From NCBI GenBank assembly GCA_002483085.1, contig DLHF01000072.1, forward strand, positions 1 to 64,000: a stretch of 64,000 nucleotides of DNA. Direction: 5' to 3'. This DNA comes from Ignavibacteria bacterium UBA7675. Lineage in GTDB: Bacteria > Bacteroidota > Ignavibacteria > Kapaibacteriales > UB7675. Below, one piece after another: positions 35,774-46,416 of the stretch. Made by a program: the position numbers and the translations under genes. The notes under the pieces were generated by a model. It worked only from the letters and a program-made list of their open reading frames with translations, was not told the origin of the DNA and searched no databases. The first letter of the stretch is position 1. Every line of letters begins with the position of its first letter.

Positions 35774-38482
35774 TTACTTGAGGTCTTCAAGCGGGGTCCG
35801 AATAATCACCTGTACTGTACGATTGTAGAAGCGGCCTTCCGGAAGTTCGTTGGTGTACAGAGCCTCGTCCTCACCTACTCCACGCGAATCCAGTGTACCG
35901 TATTTACCGCCAGTTGTAGATTTAATACCAGTCTGGACAGTTTTGGAACGGTTTTCCGACAGGCGTTTGTTGTGGTCGTATAAACCAACAACATCTGTAT
36001 GGCCTACAACTTCGATTTCTGTGCGCGGGAATACACGCGGGAACACATATTCTTTCAGAATACGCTCGTTGAGCGGTCCGGCATCGAATTTGTCAAATGG
36101 GAAAAGGATAAGGCTGTAGCGCTCAAGTGTTTTTTGCGTGTCCTTAGCATAAGTGTTCTCAATAGTCGTAATGCGTTTAACCTTAATAGCCACCGGATCG
36201 GAAATACACTCGCGGCCAGATGTACTGGTGACAATCAGGCGTGCTTCATAAGGGCCGGGATTAGGTTCCTGCGGAAAATCTCCGTTCTCATCTTTCCAGT
36301 CCCATGTGTACACTTCCTCGTTACGGCCAACTTCACGGAGTGTCTTCCAGGGTTTGCCATTGCGTATTACTTCAATACGGCGGGAAGCCACGATGCTGTT
36401 GTCGATACCATTATCCATTGTGTAGTTCATGGTTTCCGGCGAGGGAATCAGCGTAGGATCAACATCAAGGATAGGCTTGATCACTTCCCAGCGGTCGCAG
36501 AGCAATTCCACACGACGGTTCTCTACAATACCAAGCGAGTCCCTAATATTGGAAGGTGTTTTCGGCAGATCGCGAATGGTAATCGTCATGCGCGAGGGAT
36601 CGATGCCCCATACATCTTTCAAATAGTTATACACACCTTCTACCCGTTCTTTAGAAAGACCGGGACGTTTTTCCAGCGAGCTACCTTGGTCATTACAGCC
36701 TACCAACTCAATTTTAGCATCGGGGAACTTGCGCAGGCGATGGCCATAGATATTGAGCACGTGATAATACTTTTCAAGCGTACCGCCGCGAATTGCTTCG
36801 TCGGAGAATCCTTCGGTTTGAGCCGGGTTCTTGAAAAGCACATAGCGCGAAGGAAGCTTGCCTTCGCCCTCGCCAAAGAACACATAGTTCAGCAGCGGAT
36901 AGAGCGAAATAGTCTTGATCTCCTGTAAAACCAACCCTTTGAAATTCGCGATATCGGGTTGCTTGCCAGCATTTTGCTTGATATAATCAGCAAAATCCAT
37001 TTCGGCATCAATGCGGGGTTTGCGACCCAGCTTCAATTGTACCGGCGGAATATCAATCACTTTTTCAGATTCGGACTGGTTCTTTGTTTTTTCCGGCTTG
37101 TCCACCCGCACAATCTCGGTTACTTTACCATAGGTGGGATTTTCGGCTGTAATTTCGAGGTTGAGAACCTTGATAGAGTCTTCAGGACGCCCAAAATCCA
37201 TATTGCTTATAATAATGCCGAATTCTTTCAGCCCACCAGCAGTAAGCGTATCGCGCTTTACTTTTTTGGTGACGGAATTGGTCATTGTTACAACGGCGGG
37301 GATATTCTCGTTGCTACACTCGTCAATAACTGTACCAGTAATATTCACAGTGCGGAAAAAGCTCGGCACAAAAGCCATAAAGATATCGTATCCGCCCTGA
37401 TAATGAGCAAGGTCTTCGCGCTGCGACGAGAAGTAGAGAATGTCGCCAGAAGCGGGTAAAGTAATGAACGCCTCGTCCTGCGGAGTGTTAATGGGAGCAC
37501 CAAGATTCACAGGCTTGCCCCACTTTCCATTATCTCCCAACTGCGAAACATAGAAATCAGTCCCACCCAGATTTGGGGTATGGCCATCCGACGAGAAAAA
37601 CAGCGTCTGATTATCGGCACTCATAAACGGCGCCCAGTCTTTTCCCTTCGTATTAATAGAAGGACCAAGATTCACTGCGGGCTTCCATTCTTCGAGATCG
37701 AAGTCGTAGTCGGTGTACCAAATGTCAAAGTCACCGTCGCCACCAATAGCGCCCGGCCTGTTCGACGCAAAATAAATCCGGCTTTTATCGGCAGTAATAG
37801 AGGGCTGGGAATCCCACGAGGGGGAGTTCACATTACGACCCAGGTTACGGGGCCGTCCCCACTTATCGCCTTCTACTTCCACAATATACAGGTCGCAGCC
37901 ACCGATACCATCGGCACGGTCACAACCGGTCAGGATAAGAGTTTGCTGGTCTGCCGAAATTGTCGCAACGCCCTCGTGGAGCGAGGTATTTACGCCGAGA
38001 TCGCCATAGGTAGTTGCCGTGTCGATATTATATGGCTTATTAAAGACAGTATCATAGCGATCAGCTTTTTTTGCTGCCCAGAAATCGTCGGATGGATCGC
38101 CATTAGCAGTTAATTTGCTGCCGCGACGGCGGGATACATAGTACAGTGTTTTGCCATCGGCACTAATTGTAGGCGCAAAATCGCGGCCATCTATGTTAAT
38201 AACAGGTCCGAGGTTAATAATACGTATGTTCTTCGCATTGAGAATGCTCTCCTCCTCATCGCTTTGCGGTGGCTGAGGTACATTATTATCAGTTGGAGCC
38301 TCGGATATTACAGCGGCATACAAATGCAGATCGGACGACTCCGCCTGTCTCACCTCTTGGCTGGCCGGTGCAACAGCAACTTTGCCATCGCTCTGGGAAG
38401 AGCCGGTTTTATTCTGAGGTATCATTGACATTGGCAAAGAGAGGAGTATCATTCCAATGCAATAAGCCAGTAAGTGTTGCAT
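35774..38482 (-). CDS. PD40 beta-propeller protein with regulatory-like domain and two OmpA-type domains
   Basis: 902 residues. Signal peptide MQHLLAYCIGMILL.. to about residue 20, with no clear lipobox. Residues about 80-360 form TolB/PD40-like propeller blades (DFAPTISADGKTLYYVS, SQPSITADKSRIYFASNRP, APFMSADNQTLFFSSDG). A carboxypeptidase-regulatory-like domain follows (NITGTVIDECSNENIPA). Then come two OmpA-like domains, one weak (about 570-700; ENRRVELLCD) and one typical (about 795-902; VVGHTDVVGLYDHNKRLSENRS). The domain order resembles PorE-class T9SS proteins that link the secretion machine to peptidoglycan. A beta-barrel gene lies upstream on the same strand. Confidence 0.82.
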   Translation of the reverse strand: MQHLLAYCIGMILLSLPMSMIPQNKTGSSQSDGKVAVAPASQEVRQAESSDLHLYAAVISEAPTDNNVPQPPQSDEEESILNAKNIRIINLGPVINIDGRDFAPTISADGKTLYYVSRRRGSKLTANGDPSDDFWAAKKADRYDTVFNKPYNIDTATTYGDLGVNTSLHEGVATISADQQTLILTGCDRADGIGGCDLYIVEVEGDKWGRPRNLGRNVNSPSWDSQPSITADKSRIYFASNRPGAIGGDGDFDIWYTDYDFDLEEWKPAVNLGPSINTKGKDWAPFMSADNQTLFFSSDGHTPNLGGTDFYVSQLGDNGKWGKPVNLGAPINTPQDEAFITLPASGDILYFSSQREDLAHYQGGYDIFMAFVPSFFRTVNITGTVIDECSNENIPAVVTMTNSVTKKVKRDTLTAGGLKEFGIIISNMDFGRPEDSIKVLNLEITAENPTYGKVTEIVRVDKPEKTKNQSESEKVIDIPPVQLKLGRKPRIDAEMDFADYIKQNAGKQPDIANFKGLVLQEIKTISLYPLLNYVFFGEGEGKLPSRYVLFKNPAQTEGFSDEAIRGGTLEKYYHVLNIYGHRLRKFPDAKIELVGCNDQGSSLEKRPGLSKERVEGVYNYLKDVWGIDPSRMTITIRDLPKTPSNIRDSLGIVENRRVELLCDRWEVIKPILDVDPTLIPSPETMNYTMDNGIDNSIVASRRIEVIRNGKPWKTLREVGRNEEVYTWDWKDENGDFPQEPNPGPYEARLIVTSTSGRECISDPVAIKVKRITTIENTYAKDTQKTLERYSLILFPFDKFDAGPLNERILKEYVFPRVFPRTEIEVVGHTDVVGLYDHNKRLSENRSKTVQTGIKSTTGGKYGTLDSRGVGEDEALYTNELPEGRFYNRTVQVIIRTPLEDLK

Positions 38483-38979
38483 ATTCGTTTACTATCCCAA
38501 ATGATTAATAAATGAAGATTATTTCGAATGACAGTCTTCTTCTTGTTGTTGTTTGTCGCATTTGAGGCACAGCCGCGGTTCGTTAGTCCCCATCCGAAGG
38601 AAAGCAAAACATTGAGGAAGAATTTAGTTAAATTTTCGCATTAATGCCGAAAATTTTTACTGCCGGATTTCCTTTGTCTTACCTCTACCATATCATCTGG
38701 TTAGCACGATAGCCAGACGCTATTTTCTTGACGGAATACTCCGCCGGCATGGGTTACCTTATAGCCAGCTATTTATAGGTTATTCATTGCTACATTGCAT
38801 TTTTTGCACACCTGCTCACGCACCTACTTCTCATATCTGATTTGTATAACCACACGACCCACACACCTGCTGGTACAGAACCTCTCGCATGCCAATTAGG
38901 ACGTGTTGGCACATCTCCACACCGAAGATGGGAGGCTTACTACTCTCTTATATCGTTGTTTTTGAAAGAATAACCAAGG
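38483..38979. other. Intergenic region, nothing recognised
   Basis: About 500 bp, A/T-rich in parts, between two minus-strand genes. I found no gene, repeat copy, tRNA or strong hairpin. A promoter for the PD40-OmpA gene presumably lies near its left end. Confidence 0.5.
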
Positions 38980-39780
38980 TTACAATTTAATAGACGCTGC
39001 AATCAGGAGCTGCGAGGCACGAATTTTAAATGCTTCTCCATTTTTGGAAAGCGTTGTCAACGGAATAACATACTGATACAGAGGCGTAATCATCAACCTG
39101 TCGCTTATGCGAATGTCCACACCAAAACCTCCTGCCAGCCCTAGCTGGAACGCTTGTACATCGGGTAAACTGCCGTCTTGGAGTGTGGCCTGACTTGGAT
39201 TGTCTTCTGTAAAGCTAATATATACAACCTGCCCGTCGTCGAGAGTTACGGTTTCCTGTGCAGCTTTTTTAGTGTGCGTAATATGCGATGAGAGAATAAA
39301 CTGTGGCATCAGGCCGAGGTGGATAAAGCTCTGCCACGCAGGCGACCATTCAACGAAGGGAGTGAACGACAGCAGCGAAAAATCGACGTCGGCTTCGTTG
39401 CGGAACAAGATGGATTCTTTCAACGTTTGACCCGGTGTCGACGAAGGTATATCGTCGATGAGTTCATATTCATTGTAGACAGCATTAATATTCCGGTGCT
39501 CGTAGGCAGCGCGAATACCATAGGCAAAGGACGAGGTGCCTATTCGCCGCCTAATCATGGTGCCAATCATAAAGCCTGTCTGAGCTCCTCCGGTAAAACG
39601 GCCACAACTGGTTTCCAGAGTGCCGTCCTGCATGTGGAAGCTCGGCCCAAAAATTATTCCGATCTCGCCAGGAGACGTGCGCCTGCCAGGAACTAAAGGA
39701 TCCGACAGTGTGGAGTCCTGTGCAAGAACCAAACTACTACCTGTAAGCAGACAAAAGAGGACGGTAAAGATGCGATACAT
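38980..39780 (-). CDS. Outer-membrane beta-barrel protein, unknown role
   Basis: 266 residues: signal peptide (MYRIFTVLFCLLTGSSLVLAQ), then alternating hydrophobic strands (SLLSFTPFVEWSP, FQLGLAGGFGVDIRISDRLMITPLY) of an eight- to ten-stranded PorT-like barrel, ending in a strand (QLLIAASIKL) suited to barrel insertion. Next to the PD40-OmpA gene, as PorP/SprF-like and PorE-like genes can be, but I cannot assign it to a T9SS component. Confidence 0.72.
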   Translation of the reverse strand: MYRIFTVLFCLLTGSSLVLAQDSTLSDPLVPGRRTSPGEIGIIFGPSFHMQDGTLETSCGRFTGGAQTGFMIGTMIRRRIGTSSFAYGIRAAYEHRNINAVYNEYELIDDIPSSTPGQTLKESILFRNEADVDFSLLSFTPFVEWSPAWQSFIHLGLMPQFILSSHITHTKKAAQETVTLDDGQVVYISFTEDNPSQATLQDGSLPDVQAFQLGLAGGFGVDIRISDRLMITPLYQYVIPLTTLSKNGEAFKIRASQLLIAASIKL

Positions 39781-40393
39781 AGCTGTGATCGACTGAATGA
39801 GCGCCTTGTGTAACTGTGCGGGTCGAAGTTATTAAACATTTGCATATCGTGCAAGTCTATATTCGATTCCACAAGCAGTCGTTTTTTACCAGACAGATGC
39901 TATCGCTGCTACCGATCATCAACAAAAGTGGGCTGGTAGTTTCCGCGCAATGTCTCTGTGTGAGCAAAATTATCGGGGCTCTATAGACGTCGATACAACG
40001 CAGTGTTGCATATTGCATAACTTTGGAAGCCAAGCCAAGAGCTATTTATATATCGGCAAAAGCTAGGCAGCGTTCTGCTGCAAAGGAAAAAACAAGGGCG
40101 TGGGCGGTAGCCCCAAGAGCGATCTGATGGCGGCGAGGCTTGGGCTGCTTTGAGTAATGGCTGCGGTAAAGCCAGGCAACAACGAGGCGGTAATGCAGCG
40201 CGGTGCGCTCGTCCGCGCATCATTCTTATGATAACTCAGGCCAAACGCGAGGGTGTCAAGCGCAGCGCAATACTACTCTTTTATAGTATAGTCTTACAGA
40301 TTTACAGACGCAGCCAGATAATTGCCGCTGAATTCTATGCGCCTTAGTTGTAATATTATTTTTGATATTAAGAACATTATAAAGCACAAGAAG
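39781..40393. other. Intergenic region with a degenerate repeat copy
   Basis: About 610 bp between divergent genes. It holds the degenerate box B copy (40178-40208) and an A/T-rich stretch before rsmB likely to contain its promoter. No supported gene; short frames lack ribosome-binding sites. Confidence 0.5.
40178..40208 (+). repeat. Dispersed intergenic repeat, copy R7 (degenerate box B)
   Basis: CAACAACGAGGCGGTAATGC then AGCGCGGTGC matches box B of the copy at 62367 (AACAACACGCGGCGG..TGTGCAGCGCGGTGC) with several changes. Box A is not convincingly present. It lies in the divergent region before rsmB. Confidence 0.4.
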
Positions 40394-41854
40394 ATGAATA
40401 CAGTACATACAGACAAGAACAATCCTGAACGCAATGATACTGTAAAGAACCTCCCGGAGATAGCGCGGGAACACGACAACGAGACTCATTTACATGCTGG
40501 TACTCCTTTGTATGGAGGGGCACGTGGAGCGGCAATCCGCGTGCTATCGCGGATCGACCAGAGTGATTCCTATTTAGACAAAGTGTTAGAGAAAGAATTA
40601 GAGAACTCGGAGCTCAGCAGTCTCGACAAATCGCTGCTTACAGAAATCGTCCACGGCGTCGTTCGCTGGCAAGCCAAGCTGGACTGGGTTCTGACTGGTT
40701 TTTATCATGGGGAATTCACCAAATGTATTATCCCTGTGAAAAACGCGATGCGCATTGCGCTCTATCAGATTATGTTCCTTGATAAGATACCCCCATTTGC
40801 CGCTGTCAACGAGTCGGTAGAAATCATCAAGCGCATAAAGGGTGTGCGTTCGGCTAATGTTGTCAATGCTGTACTGCGTAATATTCTCCACCACATCGAC
40901 GAAATCCGCTATCCAAAGCGGGAAGAAGATATTCCCCGGTACTTTGCTATTGTGTATTCGCACCCGCAATGGATGGTAAAGCGCTGGCTTGAGCAGTTTG
41001 GCGAGGAGCAGACCGAGGCATTCCTACAGGCCAATAATCGCCGCCCTCCTCTTACTTTACGCATCAACACGCTTCAGACCTCTATACAAGATTTCACCGA
41101 TATGCTGCAGGAGCGCAAGGTAGCTTTTTCCGTTTCGCCCTACGAAGAACGGTCGATTATTATGCAATATCTGCATAACATCCGGCATTCGGAAGCGTTC
41201 GGCAAAGGAATGTTCTCTGTGCAGGACGTCAGCGCCACGCTTGCGGCTAGGCTCGCCGCTCCTGCTCCTGGTTCGCTGATTTATGACCTTTGTGCAGCTC
41301 CTGGTGGCAAAGCAACATTTCTGGCCGAGTTGTCAGGAGACACTGGCAAAATTATAGCTCTCGACAAATACGAAGCCAAGCTGCGCTATATACGGGAGAA
41401 TGCCCAGAGACTAAAGCTGAACTCTATAGAGGCAGTAGCTGCCGATGCCCGCACCTTTGCACCTGGCGAGCTGGCCGACGTCGTTCTGGTCGACGCTCCT
41501 TGCTCTGGAACTGGTACACTTTCTAAAAAGCCAGACATTAAATGGAAGCGGGAAATTCAGGATATACGCGTTATGGCTGATTTCCAGAAGCAACTGCTGG
41601 CTCATGCTGCATCATTAGTTCGCCCAGGTGGCGTATTGGTGTACAGCACCTGCTCGGTTGAGCCAGAGGAAAACACCGCAGTAGCAGAGTGGTTTCGCCA
41701 AAACTTCACTCACTTTACATTAGATAACGCCGAATCGTATCTTCCGACCGAAGTGTGTAGCAATGGCTATATGCAGATGTTCCCACATGTTCACCGCACA
41801 GATGGAGCCTTTGCAGCGCGATTTGTCCGCCAACCAGACACCCCCTTGGAATAA
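40394..41854 (+). CDS. rsmB: 16S rRNA m5C967 methyltransferase RsmB
   Basis: 486 residues. An N-terminal NusB-like RNA-binding domain (about 40-165; ARGAAIRVLSRIDQSDSYLD) precedes the methyltransferase domain: LCAAPGGKATFLAEL, VDAPCSGTGTLSKKPDI (Cys370) and VYSTCSVEPEEN (Cys420), the two cysteines of the m5C mechanism. ATG 40394 is used; earlier in-frame starts (a TTG and an ATG) lie in A/T-rich, promoter-like sequence and no start has a strong ribosome-binding site. Confidence 0.9.
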   Translation: MNTVHTDKNNPERNDTVKNLPEIAREHDNETHLHAGTPLYGGARGAAIRVLSRIDQSDSYLDKVLEKELENSELSSLDKSLLTEIVHGVVRWQAKLDWVLTGFYHGEFTKCIIPVKNAMRIALYQIMFLDKIPPFAAVNESVEIIKRIKGVRSANVVNAVLRNILHHIDEIRYPKREEDIPRYFAIVYSHPQWMVKRWLEQFGEEQTEAFLQANNRRPPLTLRINTLQTSIQDFTDMLQERKVAFSVSPYEERSIIMQYLHNIRHSEAFGKGMFSVQDVSATLAARLAAPAPGSLIYDLCAAPGGKATFLAELSGDTGKIIALDKYEAKLRYIRENAQRLKLNSIEAVAADARTFAPGELADVVLVDAPCSGTGTLSKKPDIKWKREIQDIRVMADFQKQLLAHAASLVRPGGVLVYSTCSVEPEENTAVAEWFRQNFTHFTLDNAESYLPTEVCSNGYMQMFPHVHRTDGAFAARFVRQPDTPLE

Positions 41855-42012
41855 AGTAACTTTTGCTCGAACGCAGGGTTATTAACCATAGCAATCTTTC
41901 AGTTCCCTTCCTTTGCTGCCCGGCGAATACTCTGAAAGACAAACCGTTATCTTTCTTAAAGATAGTGGTGTTTCCCCCTTGATTTTCAGAAAAAGTTTCG
42001 TCAACTTACGAA

Positions 42013-42042
42013 TTGGCATTTCCGGGGACGGAGATCTAATAA
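42013..42042 (+). promoter_or_regulatory. Possible sigma-70-type promoter of the 1433-aa gene
   Basis: TTGGCA (42013-42018) and TAATAA (42037-42042) with 18-nt spacing lie about 58 bp before the ATG, which has a strong GGAGG. No other motif is close to consensus. Low confidence. Confidence 0.35.
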
Positions 42043-42099
42043 CGGAAACTATATTCCTGCTATATTCTATTAATTAACAGCTTCTATTCGGAGGACAAG

Positions 42100-45000
42100 A
42101 TGAGAAAACTGTACCATCTGTTGTTGCTCTCCGCAGTTGCATTGTGTATGCTCGGAGCTTCTGCAAAGACAGCATTCGCGCAAACCACAACTGTAGAGAT
42201 TACGGAAGGACGAGAGTTTTACTTTGGGATTCCCCATTGTAAGCGTCCCACAGGCGAAGGCGCACGCGGCGTTCCAATCCAGCTCTGGGTCGGTTCCAAA
42301 ATCGACAATACCGTTACGGTCGAGGCTCCAGCTCTCGGCTTTGCACAAACACACAAGATAAAAGCTGGCACTGTTAAAATTATTTCCATTCCTGAAGGCC
42401 TGATGAATACCGAAAGCGAGATTAGAAGATCGTATGGTATTCATGTGTCGGCTGTCGATCCTGTCACCGTCACCTGCTATCTTAGCTATAAGGTGTCCGG
42501 CGAGGCATTTGCTGTACCTTCGGTGGAAACAGCAGGTAAAAAATACTTTATCGCAAGCATGTGGCAGGATCAGACCAACGAATACAAACCTGGTCAGATT
42601 CTGATTGTCGCTACAAAAGACAATACAAAGGTAACGTACACCCCCACAGTGGATACCGAAAGGATCAAGGCTAAGAAAATCGGTAGCGTAACGCTGCAAA
42701 AAGGCGATACGTACCTTATCCAGTCCAAAGTCCAGCCTGCATATAACCAAGACCCCATGACCGACCTTACGGGTAGCTACATTGAATCGAACAAACCCAT
42801 TGTCGTGTTCTCTGGTCATACAAAAGGTGCCTATCCTCCCTTCAGCTCAACGATGCTCGGTATCCCGGCTAACTTCATGCGTAATATGTACCTAGATCAC
42901 ATGCATGCAGTTGAATTTCTCGGCACCGAATATGTGATAGCTCCTATCCAGTACACAAACCGCCCGTACAACAACGCAGATATTCCCGGTGAAGGGGATC
43001 TGATTCGTTTTGTTGCTTCGCAGGACGGTACCGACATGTTTGTAAGCAGAAACGACGGCACAGCGCCAAAGCTGCTCAAGTCTGGCATGAAAAGGGGCGA
43101 TTATTATGAAGTAATTACCTTCAAAGATGCAGCCGTTTATACTTCGTCCAAACCAGTGCTTGCAGTTCAATACGGCAAGTCATGGCGCGTAAGTGTTGTT
43201 CCTCCGATTATCGACCCCTCCGGTGGTGATGGGTCATCGGCCAGCCGCAAAAAAGAACAAATAGCCAACCCGCCGCGCAATGGCGAAGGTATGATGTTTG
43301 CTCTTACGCCAGAATCGCAGTGGTCGTCCCATGCAATCTTCCGTTCGCCGGAAGGCATGAACAACTTCGTCAATATTACTTTCCGCACAATCCACACCGA
43401 CTCGCTGAAGTTCAACAAAAAATACTTCAGAGCAGTCTTTGGCTCGAAAGTGCATGAAATTCCCGGTACGCCCTATAGCTATGTAGCAGCAATTAATGCT
43501 TCGGGCGAACATCAAATCGAAGCGGATTCCGGTTCCGGAGCTAAATTTGCGGCGTATGTATATGGCAACTTAGATGGCACAAAAGATGGCTTTGCCTATG
43601 GCTATCCTGTTGGTGTGAACTACGCTCTGAATCTGCCCCCCGCTCTTATCGAAATTACCGATAATATGATTTGCGGCAATGTAACAGGCAAAGTCGAAAT
43701 TATTCATCAAACCCCCGATTTTGCAGGCCTGTTCGATATTCGCCTCGATAAGACTCTGTCGAGCAACTACACGCTTTCGACAGTACCCAGCCCCATCGAG
43801 ACTGGCTCGGACAAGGCTGAATTCGCGCTTACACTGATCGATCCTACCAAAGACGCTCATGGCGTGGTGTATGTCATCGACCAGACTGGACAGCAGATTA
43901 CTCGTACCTACGATTATATAGCTGAAAAAGTAGAAGCTAATCCTACATCTGTGAAATTTGGCCCGCTGGCTATTGGTGCTGAAGAGTGCAAACAAATTAC
44001 TCTGACCAATCCGACCAAAGCTGATGTTGTTCTCAACGGCCTTGAGCTGAAAGACAACAGAGTAGAGTTCACAATTAAGAATCCGACGACATTCCCGGTT
44101 ACCATACCCGCAGGCGGTAGCATTACCATTGATGTATGCGGTAAAGCTTTGGCAGCAGGCGAAGTGAAAGATTCCGTTCGCGCTCTGCTTACTTGCTACA
44201 ACCCCATGATCGCTGAGCTGAAGCTCGTAGCAGGACAGCCGAAAGTAACGATGACAGACTGGAATTTTGGCGATGTTCCTGTGAACATTGAAAAATCCAA
44301 GCAAATTGTTATCGAGAACATTTCCGAAGGCGATATTCAAGTTGAACTCTATTCAGTAGCATGGCAGGATAAAACCCACTATCGTACTGAAGGTCTGGAA
44401 AATGACAAATTCCCGATTATCCTGCCGAAACGCGGAGATACCTACACCTTTACGGTGTACTACAAACCCGATCAGGTGGGTGTACAGAACGATGATGTAG
44501 CACTATTTCAGTGCAATACAACCATCGATAAAACCAATTCAATCTGGCAGGGACGTGGCATTGATGCAGGCCCGTATATCACAGGTAATGACTGGCTGAA
44601 GAGAAGAATCAACCGCGGTCCGTACCCCTTTGATCAAGGTAGCTTTGGCATCGCAGGTAATACCGGATTTAAAGTAGAGCGCCTTGAGCTTGATGGCGCC
44701 GCACAGGATGTTGCAGCTTTTACTGTTGATATCGACAGATTCAACAAAGACTACGCAGGCAAAACTCTGCCCGGTGGTTTTGAAGTAAAAGACTTCAAAT
44801 ATACCTTCAGCCCTACGGAAGAACGTGCTTACTCGGTAAAAATCAAGCTGCACGGTACAGCTCCGAATGGCGAGGCTAAAGTTGCAGAAGCTGAACTGCG
44901 CGGTATTGGTATCGAAACACATGGCAAGGGCGATGTCCTCGACTTTGGCTCGCACCTTGTAAGCACAACTCCGATCCCGGGTGTAATCGAGGCTTTCTGT

Positions 45001-46401
45001 ACAGCTACCGAAAACGTTCCGATGGAACTGAAATTCAATCCGGCAGATCCGCTGAAAGGCGCCGACGAAGCATACTTCAGCATCGATCCGTCGTTCGATC
45101 TGACCCAGACCTATCTGGTACAGCCCGGTACATCTCTCGAAATCCCGGTTCTCTTTACACCTTCGGTAAAACAAGCCAGCTTCAATGCGGAAATCAACGT
45201 AACAGAAGATGCTCCCGAAGAAGTTCGCCTGCTCCTGATGGCCAGTTCCTTTACAGAAGGTACTCCGGGCGCTACAGCCAAAGGCGATGAGTTCAACCCG
45301 ATCTACATTTATACGAACAGCGACGACGGTGTGTACAGCCCGAAACAGTATGGCAAAGTAACTGTTAAAAACACAGGTACCATCGACGCAACGATTACTG
45401 GCTGGTCTATTGATCAAAGTAAAGACTATGTGAACTTCACAGAGCCGATAGTAAAAGCACTCCCGCTGGCCGCTGGTGAAACAACCGTCATTGACAACTT
45501 TACGTTTGTGAACCCGACTACAGAGCGCAATAACTACGAAGCAACTGTCAACATTACTGTGAAGTTCAACAACGAGCAAGAAGAAACCCTTCAGGCTACT
45601 CTGCTCGCAAAAGCAAAAGACCTGCCTATTGAGGTGAGCATCCCCAAAGGCTACAGAGTTGATGCCGGTAAGTATCAGGTAATTGACTATAACATCCGTA
45701 ACCTCGATGCAAACGAGCCGCTGACAAATGCTCTGATGAACAAGTTCCATGCTTTCATAGACTATGATCAGGCGGTCATCCGCCCCGAATTCAAAGGAAG
45801 CAGGGATCTGAAAGATGCTATTCTGCTGAATGGATTGCTTGAAAGCAGCAAAGGTTGGACAGTAGCAAACGCTGAGCTCATCTCTCTGCCCGATGGCAAA
45901 GAGCGCCTGAGCCTTGAACTTCGCAACGATGGCTCCAATCCAGTCGTCCTTGGTGGCACAGCTACACAAACGCTGTTCCGCATCTCGGTACGCGGCTACC
46001 TCGCTACCGATAAGAACACGGATTTGGACTGCGAAATCCTGCCCGTTGAGCGCCAATTCGTTATCCCCAGCGATGTGCCCGGCGATCTGGCAATCAATGA
46101 GTTCTGCGTAGATGATACCCGCGCTATCAAAAAACGCGCTGGCTTCGCTCTGAACTCGATTGCTCCGAACCCCGTAAAAGATCGTACAGAGATTACGTAC
46201 TCGGTCGCTTTCGATGCTCCGACCCGACTCGTTGTTGTCAATAGCCTCGGCGAAGAAGTAGCTGTTCTCGTAGATGGTGTGCAAGAACCCGGTATCTATA
46301 CAGTACCGTTCGATGCTACCACTCTCGCGGCAGGTGTGTACTTCTATCGTATCACGGCTGGCCCGTACAGCGAAACCAAAACGATGAATGTCGTGAAGTA
46401 A
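42100..46401 (+). CDS. Giant secreted T9SS protein with IgGFc-binding-like N-terminus
   Basis: 1433 residues. Signal peptide (MRKLYHLLLLSAVALCMLG.. to FAQ). Residues about 30-490 are the IgGFc-binding-like region (REFYFGIPHCKRP, then IQLWVGSKIDNTVTV and YFIASMWQDQ). Ig-like ASH-type repeats follow (SVKFGPLAIGAEECKQITL, MTDWNFGDVPVNIEKS). A cohesin-like region precedes the T9SS sorting domain (IAPNPVKDRTEITYSV.. to TKTMNVVK). Strong Shine-Dalgarno GGAGGACAAG. It is a homologue of 31095-35483 and the parent of the short paralogue downstream. The ligand is unknown; a surface adhesin or matrix role is inference. Confidence 0.87.
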   Translation: MRKLYHLLLLSAVALCMLGASAKTAFAQTTTVEITEGREFYFGIPHCKRPTGEGARGVPIQLWVGSKIDNTVTVEAPALGFAQTHKIKAGTVKIISIPEGLMNTESEIRRSYGIHVSAVDPVTVTCYLSYKVSGEAFAVPSVETAGKKYFIASMWQDQTNEYKPGQILIVATKDNTKVTYTPTVDTERIKAKKIGSVTLQKGDTYLIQSKVQPAYNQDPMTDLTGSYIESNKPIVVFSGHTKGAYPPFSSTMLGIPANFMRNMYLDHMHAVEFLGTEYVIAPIQYTNRPYNNADIPGEGDLIRFVASQDGTDMFVSRNDGTAPKLLKSGMKRGDYYEVITFKDAAVYTSSKPVLAVQYGKSWRVSVVPPIIDPSGGDGSSASRKKEQIANPPRNGEGMMFALTPESQWSSHAIFRSPEGMNNFVNITFRTIHTDSLKFNKKYFRAVFGSKVHEIPGTPYSYVAAINASGEHQIEADSGSGAKFAAYVYGNLDGTKDGFAYGYPVGVNYALNLPPALIEITDNMICGNVTGKVEIIHQTPDFAGLFDIRLDKTLSSNYTLSTVPSPIETGSDKAEFALTLIDPTKDAHGVVYVIDQTGQQITRTYDYIAEKVEANPTSVKFGPLAIGAEECKQITLTNPTKADVVLNGLELKDNRVEFTIKNPTTFPVTIPAGGSITIDVCGKALAAGEVKDSVRALLTCYNPMIAELKLVAGQPKVTMTDWNFGDVPVNIEKSKQIVIENISEGDIQVELYSVAWQDKTHYRTEGLENDKFPIILPKRGDTYTFTVYYKPDQVGVQNDDVALFQCNTTIDKTNSIWQGRGIDAGPYITGNDWLKRRINRGPYPFDQGSFGIAGNTGFKVERLELDGAAQDVAAFTVDIDRFNKDYAGKTLPGGFEVKDFKYTFSPTEERAYSVKIKLHGTAPNGEAKVAEAELRGIGIETHGKGDVLDFGSHLVSTTPIPGVIEAFCTATENVPMELKFNPADPLKGADEAYFSIDPSFDLTQTYLVQPGTSLEIPVLFTPSVKQASFNAEINVTEDAPEEVRLLLMASSFTEGTPGATAKGDEFNPIYIYTNSDDGVYSPKQYGKVTVKNTGTIDATITGWSIDQSKDYVNFTEPIVKALPLAAGETTVIDNFTFVNPTTERNNYEATVNITVKFNNEQEETLQATLLAKAKDLPIEVSIPKGYRVDAGKYQVIDYNIRNLDANEPLTNALMNKFHAFIDYDQAVIRPEFKGSRDLKDAILLNGLLESSKGWTVANAELISLPDGKERLSLELRNDGSNPVVLGGTATQTLFRISVRGYLATDKNTDLDCEILPVERQFVIPSDVPGDLAINEFCVDDTRAIKKRAGFALNSIAPNPVKDRTEITYSVAFDAPTRLVVVNSLGEEVAVLVDGVQEPGIYTVPFDATTLAAGVYFYRITAGPYSETKTMNVVK

Positions 46402-46416
46402 TTCGCTCTATCTTGC

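Noticed and set aside
44539..46284. 581-residue frame antisense to the 1433-residue T9SS gene
   Set aside because: Same reason: the plus-strand frame has signal peptide, repeats and sorting domain, and this one has none.
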